A stretch of 64,000 bases of DNA from contig NZ_BDCD01000014.1 of assembly GCF_001613325.1 (NCBI RefSeq), positions 62,001-126,000 on the forward strand, in the 5' to 3' direction. This stretch comes from Nocardia yamanashiensis NBRC 100130 (GTDB lineage: Bacteria; Actinomycetota; Actinomycetes; Mycobacteriales; Mycobacteriaceae). Made by a program: the position numbers and the translations under genes. This document shows positions 51,866 to 61,021 of this stretch, one piece after another. A model generated the notes under the pieces. It worked only from the letters and a program-made list of their open reading frames with translations. It was not told the DNA's origin and searched no databases. The stretch's first letter is position 1. Each line of letters opens with the position of its first letter.

Positions 51866-52552
51866 ATGACAGACTTGCACGTACGCGAATGGGGCACCGG
51901 CGAGCGAATCGCGGTCCTGGTCCATGGCCTGACCACCGATTCGACCAGCTGGTGGCAGCTGGGTCCGGCGCTGGCCGCACGCGGCTACAAGGTCATCGCC
52001 CCTGACCTGCCCGGCCATGGCCACAGCGCCCGCGCGCAGACCTACTCCCTCGAGGCCATGGCCGGCGCACTCGCCGCAGCGCTGCCGGACCGGCCCGAAC
52101 TCGTGATCGGCCACTCCCTCGGCGCACTGCTGCTCGCTCACATTGTCGATGACGTGAAGCCCGATCGCGTTGTCTATGCGGACCCCGCCTGGAGCCCGGG
52201 CCATCCCGCTATGGCCGATATGTTCCGGACTCAGAAGCAATGGACACTCGAGCAGGTCCGCGCCGCCACCCCGCGCTGGGCTCCCGAAGCCCAGCGCGGT
52301 AAGTTGGAATCGCTGAGCCGCTGGGACACAGGAACTTTGGCCATCATGGATGGATTCCCCGGCTTCCAGCCCGTCGAGCCGCCCGTCCCCAGCCTGGTCC
52401 TGCTCGCCGATCCCAGTCAGGTCGTGTCTCCCGAAAAGGCAGCTCTCCTGGGTGAACTCGGCTACCAAGTCCGCACCGTGGCCAATACGGGACACGTCAT
52501 CCACAACGACGACTTTCCTGGCTTCCTCGCCCAACTGCACGGCCAGATCTGA
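51866..52552 (+). CDS. alpha/beta hydrolase
   Basis: A 228-residue alpha/beta-hydrolase. Oxyanion loop LVHGLTTD, nucleophile elbow IGHSLGALLLA with Ser in GHSLG, and the late His in VANTGHVIHNDDF. It hydrolyses an ester, lactone or similar bond; substrate unknown. AAGGAG lies 8 bases before ATG 51866. The upstream 130 bp contains an unrelated frame ending LLDALLRAAHDQKEYNPQ just before this start, possibly the tail of a lost gene. Confidence 0.9.
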   Translation: MTDLHVREWGTGERIAVLVHGLTTDSTSWWQLGPALAARGYKVIAPDLPGHGHSARAQTYSLEAMAGALAAALPDRPELVIGHSLGALLLAHIVDDVKPDRVVYADPAWSPGHPAMADMFRTQKQWTLEQVRAATPRWAPEAQRGKLESLSRWDTGTLAIMDGFPGFQPVEPPVPSLVLLADPSQVVSPEKAALLGELGYQVRTVANTGHVIHNDDFPGFLAQLHGQI

Positions 52553-52695
52553 AATACGACCTCCGGCGGCTCGGCGACCAGCTACCGGCGCGGATTCTGT
52601 CTTCGATACGGGCGCAGTGGTGATGCCGACTTCCCCGGCCGCGTTTACCACGCCGATCTCCCGTCGGCGGTGACCCCCAGAGCCCGAAGAGGTCT

Positions 52696-53112
52696 TCATT
52701 TCTCCTGGGCGACCACCGTGCCCTGGTGATACAGGGCCGTCCAATCGTGGGCACGGAATTGCCAGACGGTCACTCTGCGAGTGAGCCGATTCGGCTGACG
52801 TAGGTCGTAGGTGAGTAGATAGGTGTCCGCGCCGAGGGCACGGACCTGGAATTCGCCTATGGCCGAATCAGGTTCGGGCCAGACCGGTGGTGCGACCGCG
52901 TAGCGCTGCTGCAGCACCGTCCAGACGTCCTCGCGACTGTAGCGGTTGCCGGAGGCGCCGACCTCCCAGTAGTCGGTTGCCGTCAGCCGGTCGAAATCCG
53001 CTCGAGTGAGGCCGAATTCGGCGCGATGAAACAGCGGTTCCCGCGCAGTCAGCTCGGTCAGGACATCCGTCAGCGCGGGATTGGCGTAGCACCGGGGCTC
53101 GAGATCGTTCAT
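52696..53112 (-). CDS. DUF4440/NTF2-fold protein
   Basis: A 138-residue protein of the SnoaL/DUF4440 kind: LTDVLTELTAREPLFHRAEF, DFDRLTATDYWEVGASGNRY, then SREDVWTVLQQRYA and LTRRVTVWQFRAHDWTALYH. Small cone-shaped fold, function unknown. ATG 53112; a longer frame to 53385 adds a poorly conserved Arg-rich extension and is not preferred. It faces the hydrolase gene. Confidence 0.72.
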   Translation of the reverse strand: MNDLEPRCYANPALTDVLTELTAREPLFHRAEFGLTRADFDRLTATDYWEVGASGNRYSREDVWTVLQQRYAVAPPVWPEPDSAIGEFQVRALGADTYLLTYDLRQPNRLTRRVTVWQFRAHDWTALYHQGTVVAQEK

Positions 53113-53360
53113 GACGGGAGTATCACCGATCAGGCGCGCGCGACCCGACGGACTGGCACGCGGACCGCCGCCTTGTAGCCGCCCTCGGTTTTCCACGGTG
53201 GCGGTGTCGATGTTCATCGCCCAGCGTCGCCTCTGAATCATCGGGAAGCGATCGATGCGGGATCGCCGCCCGCTGCGTGTGTCATTCTTCGTCCGGAAGG
53301 TAAGACCTTTGACGCCCGACCGCCGTAAAATAGGCTTCTGATCAGCACATTTCAAGGCGC

Positions 53361-53388
53361 TGGGTGGCGTGATTGAGCACGCCACCCA
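53361..53388. terminator. orphan terminator hairpin
   Basis: A perfect 11-bp inverted repeat, TGGGTGGCGTG (53361-53371) and CACGCCACCCA (53378-53388), with a 6-base loop (ATTGAG). It lies in the 449-bp gap between the DUF4440 and SDR genes, both of which start into the gap, so no neighbouring gene ends here. A gene may have been lost. Confidence 0.7.
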
Positions 53389-53561
53389 ACAGCCGGCAGT
53401 TCACCGGCACGCCCGCCCGCCGAACGACAGATGATACATCCGTATCCGAGAGCGCCCAGGTCGATCTTCCCTGTGGCCGGAGTGGCTGGCTGATGCGACC
53501 GTACGAGCCACAGCTGGGGCGGGATCGCACGGACCGGGTGACTGACGTAACGTGCCCTCAC

Positions 53562-54326
53562 ATGAGCGATGATCTGATCGGTAAGAGTGCGCTGGTTACC
53601 GGAGCTAGCCGGGGTATCGGGCTTGCGGTGGCGGGTGAGTTGCTGCGGCGGGGGGCGAATGTGGTGATTTCGGCTCGGAAGCCTGAGCCGCTGGAGGCCG
53701 CTGCTGAGGAACTGCGGGGGCTGGGGCATGCCGGGAAGGTCGTTGCCGTATCGGGCAATGCCGGGGATGCGGAATCGCGGGCGGAGCAGGTTGCGGCTGC
53801 CGTTCAGCAGTTCGGGTCGCTGGATGTGCTGATCAATAACACGGGCATCAATCCGGTGTACGGGTCGCTGATGGAGGCGGATCTGGACGCGGTGCGGAAG
53901 ATCTTCGATGTGAATGTGGTTGCGGCGCTGGGGTATGTGCAGGAGGCGTACAAAGCCTGGATGGGTGAACATGGTGGGGCCGTGGTGAATGTGGCCAGTG
54001 TGGCTGGGTTGCGGTCCACGGGGGTCATTGGGGCTTATGGGGCTTCCAAGGCGGCGTTGATTCGGTTGACCGAAGAGTTGGCTTGGCAGTTGGGGCCGAA
54101 GATTCGGGTCAACGCGGTGGCGCCGGGGGTCGTGAAGACCAAGTTCGCCGATGCGTTGTACTCGGCGGATGAGGAGGCTGCAGCGGGGGTTTATCCGATG
54201 AAGCGGCTAGGAGCTCCGGAGGATGTGGCGGGGCTGATCGGGTTCCTGGCTTCGGCGGAATCGTCGTGGATCACGGGGACCACCGTGCGGGTGGACGGCG
54301 GGCTGCTCGCCACCGGTGGGATCTGA
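53562..54326 (+). CDS. short-chain dehydrogenase/reductase
   Basis: A 254-residue SDR oxidoreductase. The cofactor site is SALVTGASRGIGLAVAGELL (TGxxxGxG), then VLINNTG (NNAG variant), Ser in VVNVASVAGLRST and the active Tyr/Lys pair in GAYGASKAALIRL. The FabG-like end (WITGTTVRVDGGLLATGG) is intact. The substrate is unknown. Codon use is G-rich with many GGG/GGT glycines, unlike the C-rich neighbours. ATG 53562. A terminator hairpin follows. Confidence 0.93.
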   Translation: MSDDLIGKSALVTGASRGIGLAVAGELLRRGANVVISARKPEPLEAAAEELRGLGHAGKVVAVSGNAGDAESRAEQVAAAVQQFGSLDVLINNTGINPVYGSLMEADLDAVRKIFDVNVVAALGYVQEAYKAWMGEHGGAVVNVASVAGLRSTGVIGAYGASKAALIRLTEELAWQLGPKIRVNAVAPGVVKTKFADALYSADEEAAAGVYPMKRLGAPEDVAGLIGFLASAESSWITGTTVRVDGGLLATGGI

Positions 54327-54342
54327 GACAACGAAGACGCTT

Positions 54343-54369
54343 GCCCGGCATCGGGGTTCGATGCCGGGC
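54343..54369 (+). terminator. transcription terminator hairpin
   Basis: GCCCGGCATC (54343-54352) and GATGCCGGGC (54360-54369) form a perfect 10-bp stem with a 7-base loop, 16 bp after the SDR stop. Confidence 0.85.
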
Positions 54370-54447
54370 TCGCTCACGCATCGGGCATGCCGGGGGTCAG
54401 CAGGTGGCGACGAGAATCCGCATGTCGGACTCCTTGTTCGAGACCGG

Positions 54448-54630
54448 CTACACGTGGAAGGGGTGGCCGCCGAGGGAGGCGGTGTAGACCGCGGTCCGGC
54501 TGCGGGCCAGTTGCAGGTTGCGGCGTTCCTGGTCGGTCAGCTGCCACCGGGCGAGGCGGCGGCGGATGGCCTCGGCGAGCGACGCGATGGGCGAGATGGT
54601 GGTGGTGCGGGGAAAGGTGACTACTGCCAT
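54448..54630 (-). CDS. small hypothetical protein
   Basis: A 60-residue protein from ATG 54630 with AGAGGAG upstream, 8 bases away. It reads MAVVTFPRTTTISPIASLAE, then IRRRLARWQLTDQERRNLQL and TASLGGHPFHV: a short Thr-rich N-terminus and an Arg-rich amphipathic helix with WQLTDxERR. I do not know its function; the helix could bind DNA or a partner protein. Confidence 0.6.
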   Translation of the reverse strand: MAVVTFPRTTTISPIASLAEAIRRRLARWQLTDQERRNLQLARSRTAVYTASLGGHPFHV

Positions 54631-55206
54631 GATGGCACTCCTCTGCGAAAGGCAGCCCGCCGCAAAGCGTTCCGCGCACCGCTGCCTGGTCGAGGGCATG
54701 CGCCGACCCCCTCATTCGACGATGGGATCGTCGTTGAGTCGGCGCCTGGCTCGGAGGGGTCAGGCGGTTACGCGGTCGCGGCGGGCCGGGAACGATGGTT
54801 GTCGAACCGGACTCGGATACGGACTATCGCCGGACTTCATTCGTCCCTCACCTCCTTGCCGCCAGGACGCGCACGTCACCTGTGTCGATGCGCCAGAACC
54901 ACGGGGAGGAACCCGGACCGGACGTCCGGGAAGCACCCCTCTCGTCAGAGCTTCGGCACTGCACGACGTATCCCGCTGGCGGGAAGCCACTTCGGATAAC
55001 CCCTTAGTCCGGAGAAATCTGTCCTAACCCTGGGCGTCTCTCGACGTCGTCGGATCAGTGGCCTGTGTTCGTACAGGAGCCTCGCCTAGCGAGGTGCTGA
55101 CCTGGCCATGCTGTCCCGGTATCCGGGAATTGTCAAGCCGCGACCGCGTTCCGGAGTCGCCGCGCACCTGCGGCAATCCGTCCGGAGCAGGTATTAGAGT
55201 CCGGGC
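54631..55206. other. 576-bp region, no gene seen
   Basis: I see no supported gene. A short hairpin CCCGGAC-CGGAC-GTCCGGG lies at about 54914-54932. The left part should carry the promoter of the 60-residue gene, the right part the promoter of the DUF2252 gene. Short frames on both strands lack a ribosome site. Confidence 0.45.
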
Positions 55207-56574
55207 ATGGCGACTGCTGGCGGTAGTGCGGGTATGGCGTCGAGCGAGCTCGGGAAGGCGGCGCGCAAGCGGGTGGCGCGGTCCGCGCTCGGCGCATGGA
55301 AAGCGAGCGAAGGCCGGGAGGATCCGGTCGCCGTGCTGGAGCGGCAGGCGCTGACGCGGGTGCCGGATCTGGTGCGGATCAGGTACGCGCGAATGGCGGC
55401 GGGGCGGTTCCCGTTCTATCGCGGTGCGCCGGCGATCATGGCGGCAGATCTCGCGGCGGGCCCGCACACGGGGTTGCTGGTGCAGCTGTGCGGCGACGCG
55501 CACCTGTCGAATTTCGGCCTGTTCGCCTCGCCCGAGCGCGCACTTGTCTTCGACCTCAACGACTTCGACGAAACGCTGCCGGGCCCGTTCGAATGGGATG
55601 TGAAGCGATTGGCCGCCAGCGTCGCGGTCGCGGCGCGCGCCAATGGATGCGATGACACCGCCGCCGGATCTGCCGCGACGGCTGCCGCGACCGCGTACCG
55701 GGAGGCCATGGCGCGGCTGGCCGCGCTGGGCGAGACCGATGTCTGGTACGAGATGGTGGATGCCGAGAAGGTGCAGGCGCTGCTCAGTTCCCAGAACCGC
55801 AAACTGGCCACGAAGGTGATCGACAAGGCGCGTTCCCGCACCAGCTTGCAGGCGCTGGACAAGCTCACCGAGACCGGGCCCGATGGTGAACTGCACATCA
55901 AGCCGGATCCGCCTCTGGTGCAACCGATTCCGCTGGAGGCCCGCACCGCGCTGGATTCGGTGCTGTCCGACTATCGCGCCACCCTGCCCGAGGAGCGGCG
56001 GGTGCTGCTGGACAGGTATGTGCTGCGCGATGTCGCCATGAAGGTGGTCGGCGTCGGCAGTGTCGGAACTCGTTGTTTCATAGCGCTGCTGACCGGCCGC
56101 ACGACCGGCGATCCACTGTTCTTACAGGTCAAACAGGCCGAGAACTCGGTGCTGGCCCCGCATCTGCGCAGCAGCGCGCAGAAGCATCAAGGTCATCGCG
56201 TCGTGCACGGTCAGCGCCTCACCCAAGCCGCCGGCGATATCTTCCTGGGCTGGGCGACCGGCCCCGACGGCCTCTTCTATTACTGGCGGCAGCTGCGAGA
56301 CATGAAGGGCTCGTTGACGATCGAGGATATGTCGGCCGAGCAGCTGCACCAGTACGCCGCGCTGTGCGGGCACACTCTCGCGCGCGGCCACGCCCGGTCC
56401 GGCGATCGGGTCGCCATCAGCGCCTATCTGGGCACCAGCGACGGATTCGACCGTGCCATGGGCGAATTCGCGCTGGCGTACGCGGATCAGACTGTGGCAG
56501 ACCATGATCGGCTGCTCGCGGCGATCGACTCGGGCCGAGTGATCGCCGCTACCGGCGAGCCGAATGCGGAGTAG
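55207..56574 (+). CDS. DUF2252 family protein (kinase-like fold)
   Basis: A 455-residue protein of the DUF2252 family. Landmarks are RYARMAAGRFPFYRGAPAIM, the catalytic-like CGDAHLSNFGLF with LVFDLNDFDETLPGPFEWDV, KVVGVGSVGTRCFIALLTG and LFLQVKQAENSVL. The HLSNFG and DLNDFDE segments resemble the catalytic loop and metal-binding Asp of aminoglycoside-phosphotransferase-like kinases, although activity is unproven. ATG 55207. It is convergent with the Pro/Gln-rich membrane protein (7-bp gap). Confidence 0.92.
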   Translation: MATAGGSAGMASSELGKAARKRVARSALGAWKASEGREDPVAVLERQALTRVPDLVRIRYARMAAGRFPFYRGAPAIMAADLAAGPHTGLLVQLCGDAHLSNFGLFASPERALVFDLNDFDETLPGPFEWDVKRLAASVAVAARANGCDDTAAGSAATAAATAYREAMARLAALGETDVWYEMVDAEKVQALLSSQNRKLATKVIDKARSRTSLQALDKLTETGPDGELHIKPDPPLVQPIPLEARTALDSVLSDYRATLPEERRVLLDRYVLRDVAMKVVGVGSVGTRCFIALLTGRTTGDPLFLQVKQAENSVLAPHLRSSAQKHQGHRVVHGQRLTQAAGDIFLGWATGPDGLFYYWRQLRDMKGSLTIEDMSAEQLHQYAALCGHTLARGHARSGDRVAISAYLGTSDGFDRAMGEFALAYADQTVADHDRLLAAIDSGRVIAATGEPNAE

Positions 56575-56581
56575 GTGCGGG

Positions 56582-57562
56582 TCAGCGGAACCCGAGGGCG
56601 GCGATGGTGTCACTGCTGCGATAGCGCAGGTACTTGTCCGCGGTGGCCGAGTCGATGGCGGCCGTCGCGGTCACCAGCGTGATCACCAGGAACTCCTTGG
56701 AGCTCCCGTCCCGCCACTTCCCGTACTCCCAGTCCTTGATGTAGGTGCCGGGCGGAACCTGGAAGTCCTTGTCGTCGAAATTGTCCTCCGCCGCAGTGGC
56801 TTTCGCCTCATCACCCATGGTGAGCACGAGCTGGCTCATCATGAGCGCGCCGTTCTCGGCCTTCCAGCTCAGCGAGGAACCGTACTGGCAGCCGAGCTCG
56901 ATCAGCTTCGGCCCGTCGGCGATGGACTGGCAGTTGTTGAAGTCCTGCCCCGTCACCCAGTCCGCCTGCAACGCCACGTCACCGAACTTGAAGTTCCAGT
57001 TCTGCCCGTACTCGGTGTAGGTGAACTTCTTGCCCGCCGTCTGCGGTTTGCTGGTGGTGGTCGCGGTCGGCCCGGACTTGGAGGTGGTCGGCGCGCTGGT
57101 GGCGCTGACCAGGCTGCTGGAGGCTCCCCCGGCCTGATCGGAGTCGTCGCCCCGATTGACGAACACGATCGCCCCGACGCCCACCGCCAGGATCACCACC
57201 AGCCCGAGCACAATGCCGACGATCAGCCCGGTATTGGACTTCTTCGGCGGCGGATAGCCCGGCTGCTGCGGATATCCGGGCTGTTGCGGATACCCCGGCG
57301 GCGGGAATCCCGGCTGCTGCCCGTACCCCGGCTGTTGCTGCTGATATCCGGGATCGGTGCCCCAATTCCCCTGCGGCTGACCGGCATTGGGCTGCTGCCA
57401 GTTCGGGTCGATGGGCTGCCCGGTCCAGGTGGGCTGATTGCTCTGATCCCCCGGCGCCGCCGGCTGTCCCCACCATTGGGGATCCGGCTGCTGTTGTCCG
57501 TAGCCGCCTTGCGGATCGCCGCCGTAGCCGGGACCCGACGGCGGTCCTGGTGGATACGTCAT
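56582..57562 (-). CDS. Pro/Gln/Gly-rich single-pass membrane protein
   Basis: A 326-residue protein. The first ~110 residues are low complexity and rich in Pro, Gln, Gly, Tyr (GYGQQPGFPPPGYPQQPGYP, repeats of YPQQPG), followed by one membrane segment (GLIVGIVLGLVVILAVGVGA), a Ser/Thr-rich stalk, and a C-terminal extracytoplasmic domain of about 150 residues (FTYTEYGQNWNFKFGDVALQ, with two Cys in DFNNCQSIADG and ELGCQYG). This layout (disordered cytosolic head, membrane segment, folded outer domain) is common in actinomycete envelope proteins. ATG 57562 with AAAGG upstream. Confidence 0.78.
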   Translation of the reverse strand: MTYPPGPPSGPGYGGDPQGGYGQQQPDPQWWGQPAAPGDQSNQPTWTGQPIDPNWQQPNAGQPQGNWGTDPGYQQQQPGYGQQPGFPPPGYPQQPGYPQQPGYPPPKKSNTGLIVGIVLGLVVILAVGVGAIVFVNRGDDSDQAGGASSSLVSATSAPTTSKSGPTATTTSKPQTAGKKFTYTEYGQNWNFKFGDVALQADWVTGQDFNNCQSIADGPKLIELGCQYGSSLSWKAENGALMMSQLVLTMGDEAKATAAEDNFDDKDFQVPPGTYIKDWEYGKWRDGSSKEFLVITLVTATAAIDSATADKYLRYRSSDTIAALGFR

Positions 57563-57654
57563 GTGCACAACCTTTCGCGCCGTGCCGGGCCGCTCCCGAG
57601 CCGACAGTCGTTACCGAAGCGTATGACGGTCACGCTTCATGATCCAATCACCCG

Positions 57655-58770
57655 ATGACCTCCGATCTCCTCGTCTGCGGTGCGGGACCCGCCGGTCGGG
57701 CTCTTGCTCATCGTGCGCTCTCCCACGGTTTATCGGTGGCCGTGATCGAACCGCAACCGCAACGGCGCTGGACCGCAACGTATGCGGCCTGGGCGGACGA
57801 GCTGCCCGGCTGGCTGGCGTCCGAGGCGGTGGCGGCGACCGTGAACCGGCCGGTCGCGTGGGGCACCCGGCGGGCGGTGATGGACCGCCCGTACGTCGTA
57901 TTCGATATCGGGCGGCTGCGGGATTCGCTGGACCTGACGGGGGCGCATATCGTCGCGGACCGGGTGGCCGAGATCGTGCCGCCGACCCGCTGGGGCACGC
58001 GAGGCTTGGACCTGCCGTCGGTGCGGCTCGCCTCGGGAAACGTCATGGCGGCCGGGCGTGTCATCGATGCCCGGGGTGTGGGCCGCTCCCCCGCCCGTGC
58101 CGAGCAGACGGCGTTCGGGGTGATCGTGGAGCGGGACCGCTGGAGAGAGGACATGCTGTTCATGGACTGGCGCGCCGACAACGGCGCGGAAACCGGTGCG
58201 CCGCCGTCGTTCCTGTACGCGGTGCCCCTGGACGACGAGCGCGTGCTCCTCGAGGAAACCTGCCTCGTGGGCCGCCCGGCCCTGGACCCGCGCGACCTGC
58301 ACGACCGGCTACGGCACCGGTTGCGTTCGCGCGGAATAGAACTCACCGGCGACGAAGCGATCGAGCGGGTTCGTTTCCCCGTCGAGGGCGGCCTCCGCAA
58401 AGCCACGGCCTTCGGCGCGGCCGGTGCGCTCATGCACCCCGCCACCGGATACAGCGTGGCCACCGCGCTCGCAACGGCCGATGCCGTGGTGCGCGGTGAC
58501 TCGCTGTGGCCCGCCCCCGCGCGGGCCGTGCACGCCCTGCGCGCGGCCGGGTTGCGGGCGCTGCTGGCCCTGCCCCCGCAGGACCTCCCGGCCTTCTTCG
58601 ACGCCTTCTTCGCGCTGCCGGTGCCGGCTCAGCGCGCCTATCTGTCCGGGCGCGAGGATCTCCCGGGTACCGCCGCCGCCATGACCTCGCTCTTCGCTGC
58701 CCTGCCCTGGCGAACGCGGCGGGTCATGGCGGCGGCGGTGGTGAGGCCGCGGAAGCGCGCGCGGCCGTGA
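57655..58770 (+). CDS. crtL: lycopene beta-cyclase, CrtL type
   Basis: A 371-residue flavoprotein of the plant-type (CrtL/CrtY) lycopene cyclase family. The dinucleotide site is LLVCGAGPAGRALAHRALSH, and the family-specific FLYAVPLDDERVLLEETCLV (the FLYAMP-like and E-E-T motif) is present, followed by GALMHPATGYSVATALATA. It cyclises the linear ends of lycopene to beta-rings. No other carotenoid gene (crtB, crtI, crtE) is in the window, so it is a stand-alone gene. ATG 57655. Convergent with allantoicase. Confidence 0.88.
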   Translation: MTSDLLVCGAGPAGRALAHRALSHGLSVAVIEPQPQRRWTATYAAWADELPGWLASEAVAATVNRPVAWGTRRAVMDRPYVVFDIGRLRDSLDLTGAHIVADRVAEIVPPTRWGTRGLDLPSVRLASGNVMAAGRVIDARGVGRSPARAEQTAFGVIVERDRWREDMLFMDWRADNGAETGAPPSFLYAVPLDDERVLLEETCLVGRPALDPRDLHDRLRHRLRSRGIELTGDEAIERVRFPVEGGLRKATAFGAAGALMHPATGYSVATALATADAVVRGDSLWPAPARAVHALRAAGLRALLALPPQDLPAFFDAFFALPVPAQRAYLSGREDLPGTAAAMTSLFAALPWRTRRVMAAAVVRPRKRARP

Positions 58771-58800
58771 GCGGGCCGCGCGCGGGCTGTCTTCCGGACC

Positions 58801-59823
58801 TCAGCGCACCGACCAGCGGGCCGCCAGGTCGTTCTCACCCGCAGCGGTGAGCGATCCGAGCACGCGCAGCCGCGCGATCCCGCCGTCGGGGTAGATGTCC
58901 ACGCGCACATGTGTGACCAGTCGCGTGGCGTCGGCCAGCCGGAAGCGGTGCGGGGTGTCGGGCTGCACCGGCACGGCCGGGAGCAGTTCCACCCACGCCG
59001 CGTCGTCGGCGGCCGGGAGCGGTTCGGGTCCGCTGTGATCGATGCCGAGCACCCGCACCCGGCCCGGGGAGTTGAAAACCAGGTTGGTGGTGTCGATTTC
59101 GATGAGCTGCGGTACGCCCTGGGCGGCCAGTTCGATCACGGCCCAGTCATTGCCGTCGTCGCGGCGGCGGGCGGTCTCCCAGCCTTCGGCCTGATTGCGG
59201 GCCAGTCCGGGGGCGAGCATATTGTCCGGCACGGAGTAGAACTCGTTGGAGCAGGCGGTGACTCGGCCGCCGTTCTCGAGCGCGGCCAGGTCCACGGTCA
59301 GGCCGGTGAGCAGCGCCGGATCGGGCACCACTTCCCCGTGCACCCGCAGCCGCGCGATGCCGCCGTCGGGATACATGTGCAACCGCACGTGGGTGAAGAC
59401 GCCGTCGGCGGCGACCGGGAACTCGTGGCGCGCATCGCCTTCCAGGGCGCTGCGGGGCACGATCTCGACCCAGTCGGCCGCCTCCAGTTCCGCGACCGAG
59501 GGATAGCCCTCGACGCGGGTGGCTTCCACCGAGGCGAAGGGCGGGTAGTTGCCCTTGAACCAGGCGGTGTCGATCACCACGCCGCGCACGATGCCGGGCA
59601 GGCCGAGGCGGATGAGCGCCCAGTCGTTTCCGGGCGTGCGCCGCCGGCGCGTCTCCCAGCCGTCGTACTCCTGCCCCTTGGGCCCGAAGCTCTCCGGGGT
59701 GAACCGCGGCTGCCACGGCTGGATGAGGTTCTCGCGTTCCTCGAAGGATTCATCGCTCGCGGCGATCACGCTGGAGCGGTAGCTGCGCAGCGCCAGGTCC
59801 GGAAGGTTGGTGAAATCCGACAT
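58801..59823 (-). CDS. alc: allantoicase
   Basis: A 340-residue allantoicase that hydrolyses allantoate to ureidoglycolate and urea. It shows the two internal repeats of the family (NDWALIRLGLPGIVRGVVID, then FKGNYPPFASVEA; and NDWAVIELAAQGVPQLIEID, then FNSPGRVRVLG), each closed by HVRLHMYPDGGIARLRV or HVRVDIYPDGGIARLRV. ATG 59823 follows a GAGAGAGG ribosome site. It is the last gene of the glyoxylate operon (8 bp after the kinase gene), linking purine breakdown to glyoxylate use. Confidence 0.95.
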   Translation of the reverse strand: MSDFTNLPDLALRSYRSSVIAASDESFEERENLIQPWQPRFTPESFGPKGQEYDGWETRRRRTPGNDWALIRLGLPGIVRGVVIDTAWFKGNYPPFASVEATRVEGYPSVAELEAADWVEIVPRSALEGDARHEFPVAADGVFTHVRLHMYPDGGIARLRVHGEVVPDPALLTGLTVDLAALENGGRVTACSNEFYSVPDNMLAPGLARNQAEGWETARRRDDGNDWAVIELAAQGVPQLIEIDTTNLVFNSPGRVRVLGIDHSGPEPLPAADDAAWVELLPAVPVQPDTPHRFRLADATRLVTHVRVDIYPDGGIARLRVLGSLTAAGENDLAARWSVR

Positions 59824-59831
59824 AGCCTCTC

Positions 59832-60977
59832 TCACTTCGAGTTACGGGAAAGCTCGGCGAAATGGCGGCTGCCCGCCAGTCGCACGCCGAGTTGTTCGAG
59901 CAGCGGGGCGGCCTGCGCCATGCACACTTCGGGATCGGGTTCGATATCGGTCAGCGCGAAGGCGTCCTCGATTCCGGAGCGGCGCAACGTCTCCCGGGTC
60001 AGGGTGCGGCGGCCGCACACGGCGAGCACCGGCACTTCGGCCCGGGCCGCCGCCCGCGCCACTCCGATGGGCGCCTTGCCGTGCAGGGACTGCTCGTCCA
60101 GGGAGCCCTCCCCGGTGACGACCAGGCGCGCGCCGCTCAGCAGCCGGTCGAAGTCCAGCTCCTGCAACAGGATTCGGATACCGGGTTCGATGTGCGCGCC
60201 GAGGAACGCCAGGGCCGCGAAGCCGACGCCGCCCGCCGCGCCCGCTCCGGCCCGGGCCGCGATATCACCGGCGAGCGGATCGGCGCGCAGGTCGCGCCGG
60301 GCGATCTCGGCGAAACGCGCCAGCCCGGTTTCCAATTCGCGGACGGCCCCGGCGCCGGCGCCCTTCTGCGGCCCGTAGACCGCCGCCGCACCGCGCGGAC
60401 CCAGCAACGGATTGTCCACGTCGGAGGCGACGACGACCGGCACCCGCAGCATTTCGGAGGTGTCGATCCGCGACAGGTGCCGCAGTCCGATACCGCCGGG
60501 CGGGATGGGCTGCCCGGACGCGTCGAGCAGACGCGCGCCGAGCCCGGCCAGCAGGCCCGCCCCGCCGTCCGTGCAGGCGCTGCCGCCGAGCCCCAGCACG
60601 ATGCGTTTCGCCCCGCCCGCGACGGCGGTGCGAACGAGTTCCCCGGTGCCCGCGCTGGTGGCGGTGAGCGCGGACACCGAGGTGGGCCGTCCCGGGAGGC
60701 GCCGCAGCCCGGAGGCTTCGGCGAGCTCGATGACCGCGGTCTCGTCCCTCATCGCGAACGAGGCGACCACCTTGTCTCCCAGCGGCCCGGTCACTGTGGT
60801 CTGCAGGCGGGTGTAGCCCGCCGCGACCATGGCGTCGACGGTGCCGTCACCGCCGTCGGCGACGGGGACGGACACCATCGGCAGGTCCGGCCGTACCTGC
60901 CGGAGCCCGGCCGCCAGGTGCGCGGCGACCTGCGGGGCGGTCAGGGACCCCTTGAACTTGTCGGGGGCGATCAGCAC
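59832..60977 (-). CDS. garK: glycerate kinase (class II)
   Basis: A 381-residue class II glycerate kinase that makes 2-phosphoglycerate from glycerate. Landmarks are LIAPDKFKGSLTA at the N-terminus, ADGGDGTVDAMVAAG, the glycine-rich LGLGGSACTDGGAGLLAGLG, and GEGSLDEQSLHGKAPIGVA. I start at GTG 60977 because GGAGG lies 5 bases upstream and it gives the standard N-terminus; a GTG at 61025 overlaps the gcl stop and is the alternative. Completes the route glyoxylate to glycolysis in this operon. Confidence 0.93.
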   Translation of the reverse strand: MLIAPDKFKGSLTAPQVAAHLAAGLRQVRPDLPMVSVPVADGGDGTVDAMVAAGYTRLQTTVTGPLGDKVVASFAMRDETAVIELAEASGLRRLPGRPTSVSALTATSAGTGELVRTAVAGGAKRIVLGLGGSACTDGGAGLLAGLGARLLDASGQPIPPGGIGLRHLSRIDTSEMLRVPVVVASDVDNPLLGPRGAAAVYGPQKGAGAGAVRELETGLARFAEIARRDLRADPLAGDIAARAGAGAAGGVGFAALAFLGAHIEPGIRILLQELDFDRLLSGARLVVTGEGSLDEQSLHGKAPIGVARAAARAEVPVLAVCGRRTLTRETLRRSGIEDAFALTDIEPDPEVCMAQAAPLLEQLGVRLAGSRHFAELSRNSK

Positions 60978-61021
60978 ATGGCCCTCCTGCCACCCTTTGC
61001 GTCCGCCGCCGCGCACCTGGA

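Noticed and set aside
54760..54990. Minus-strand frame of 76 residues in the gap before DUF2252
   Set aside because: Arg/Ser/Pro-rich, no ribosome site; consistent with random frame in GC-rich DNA.
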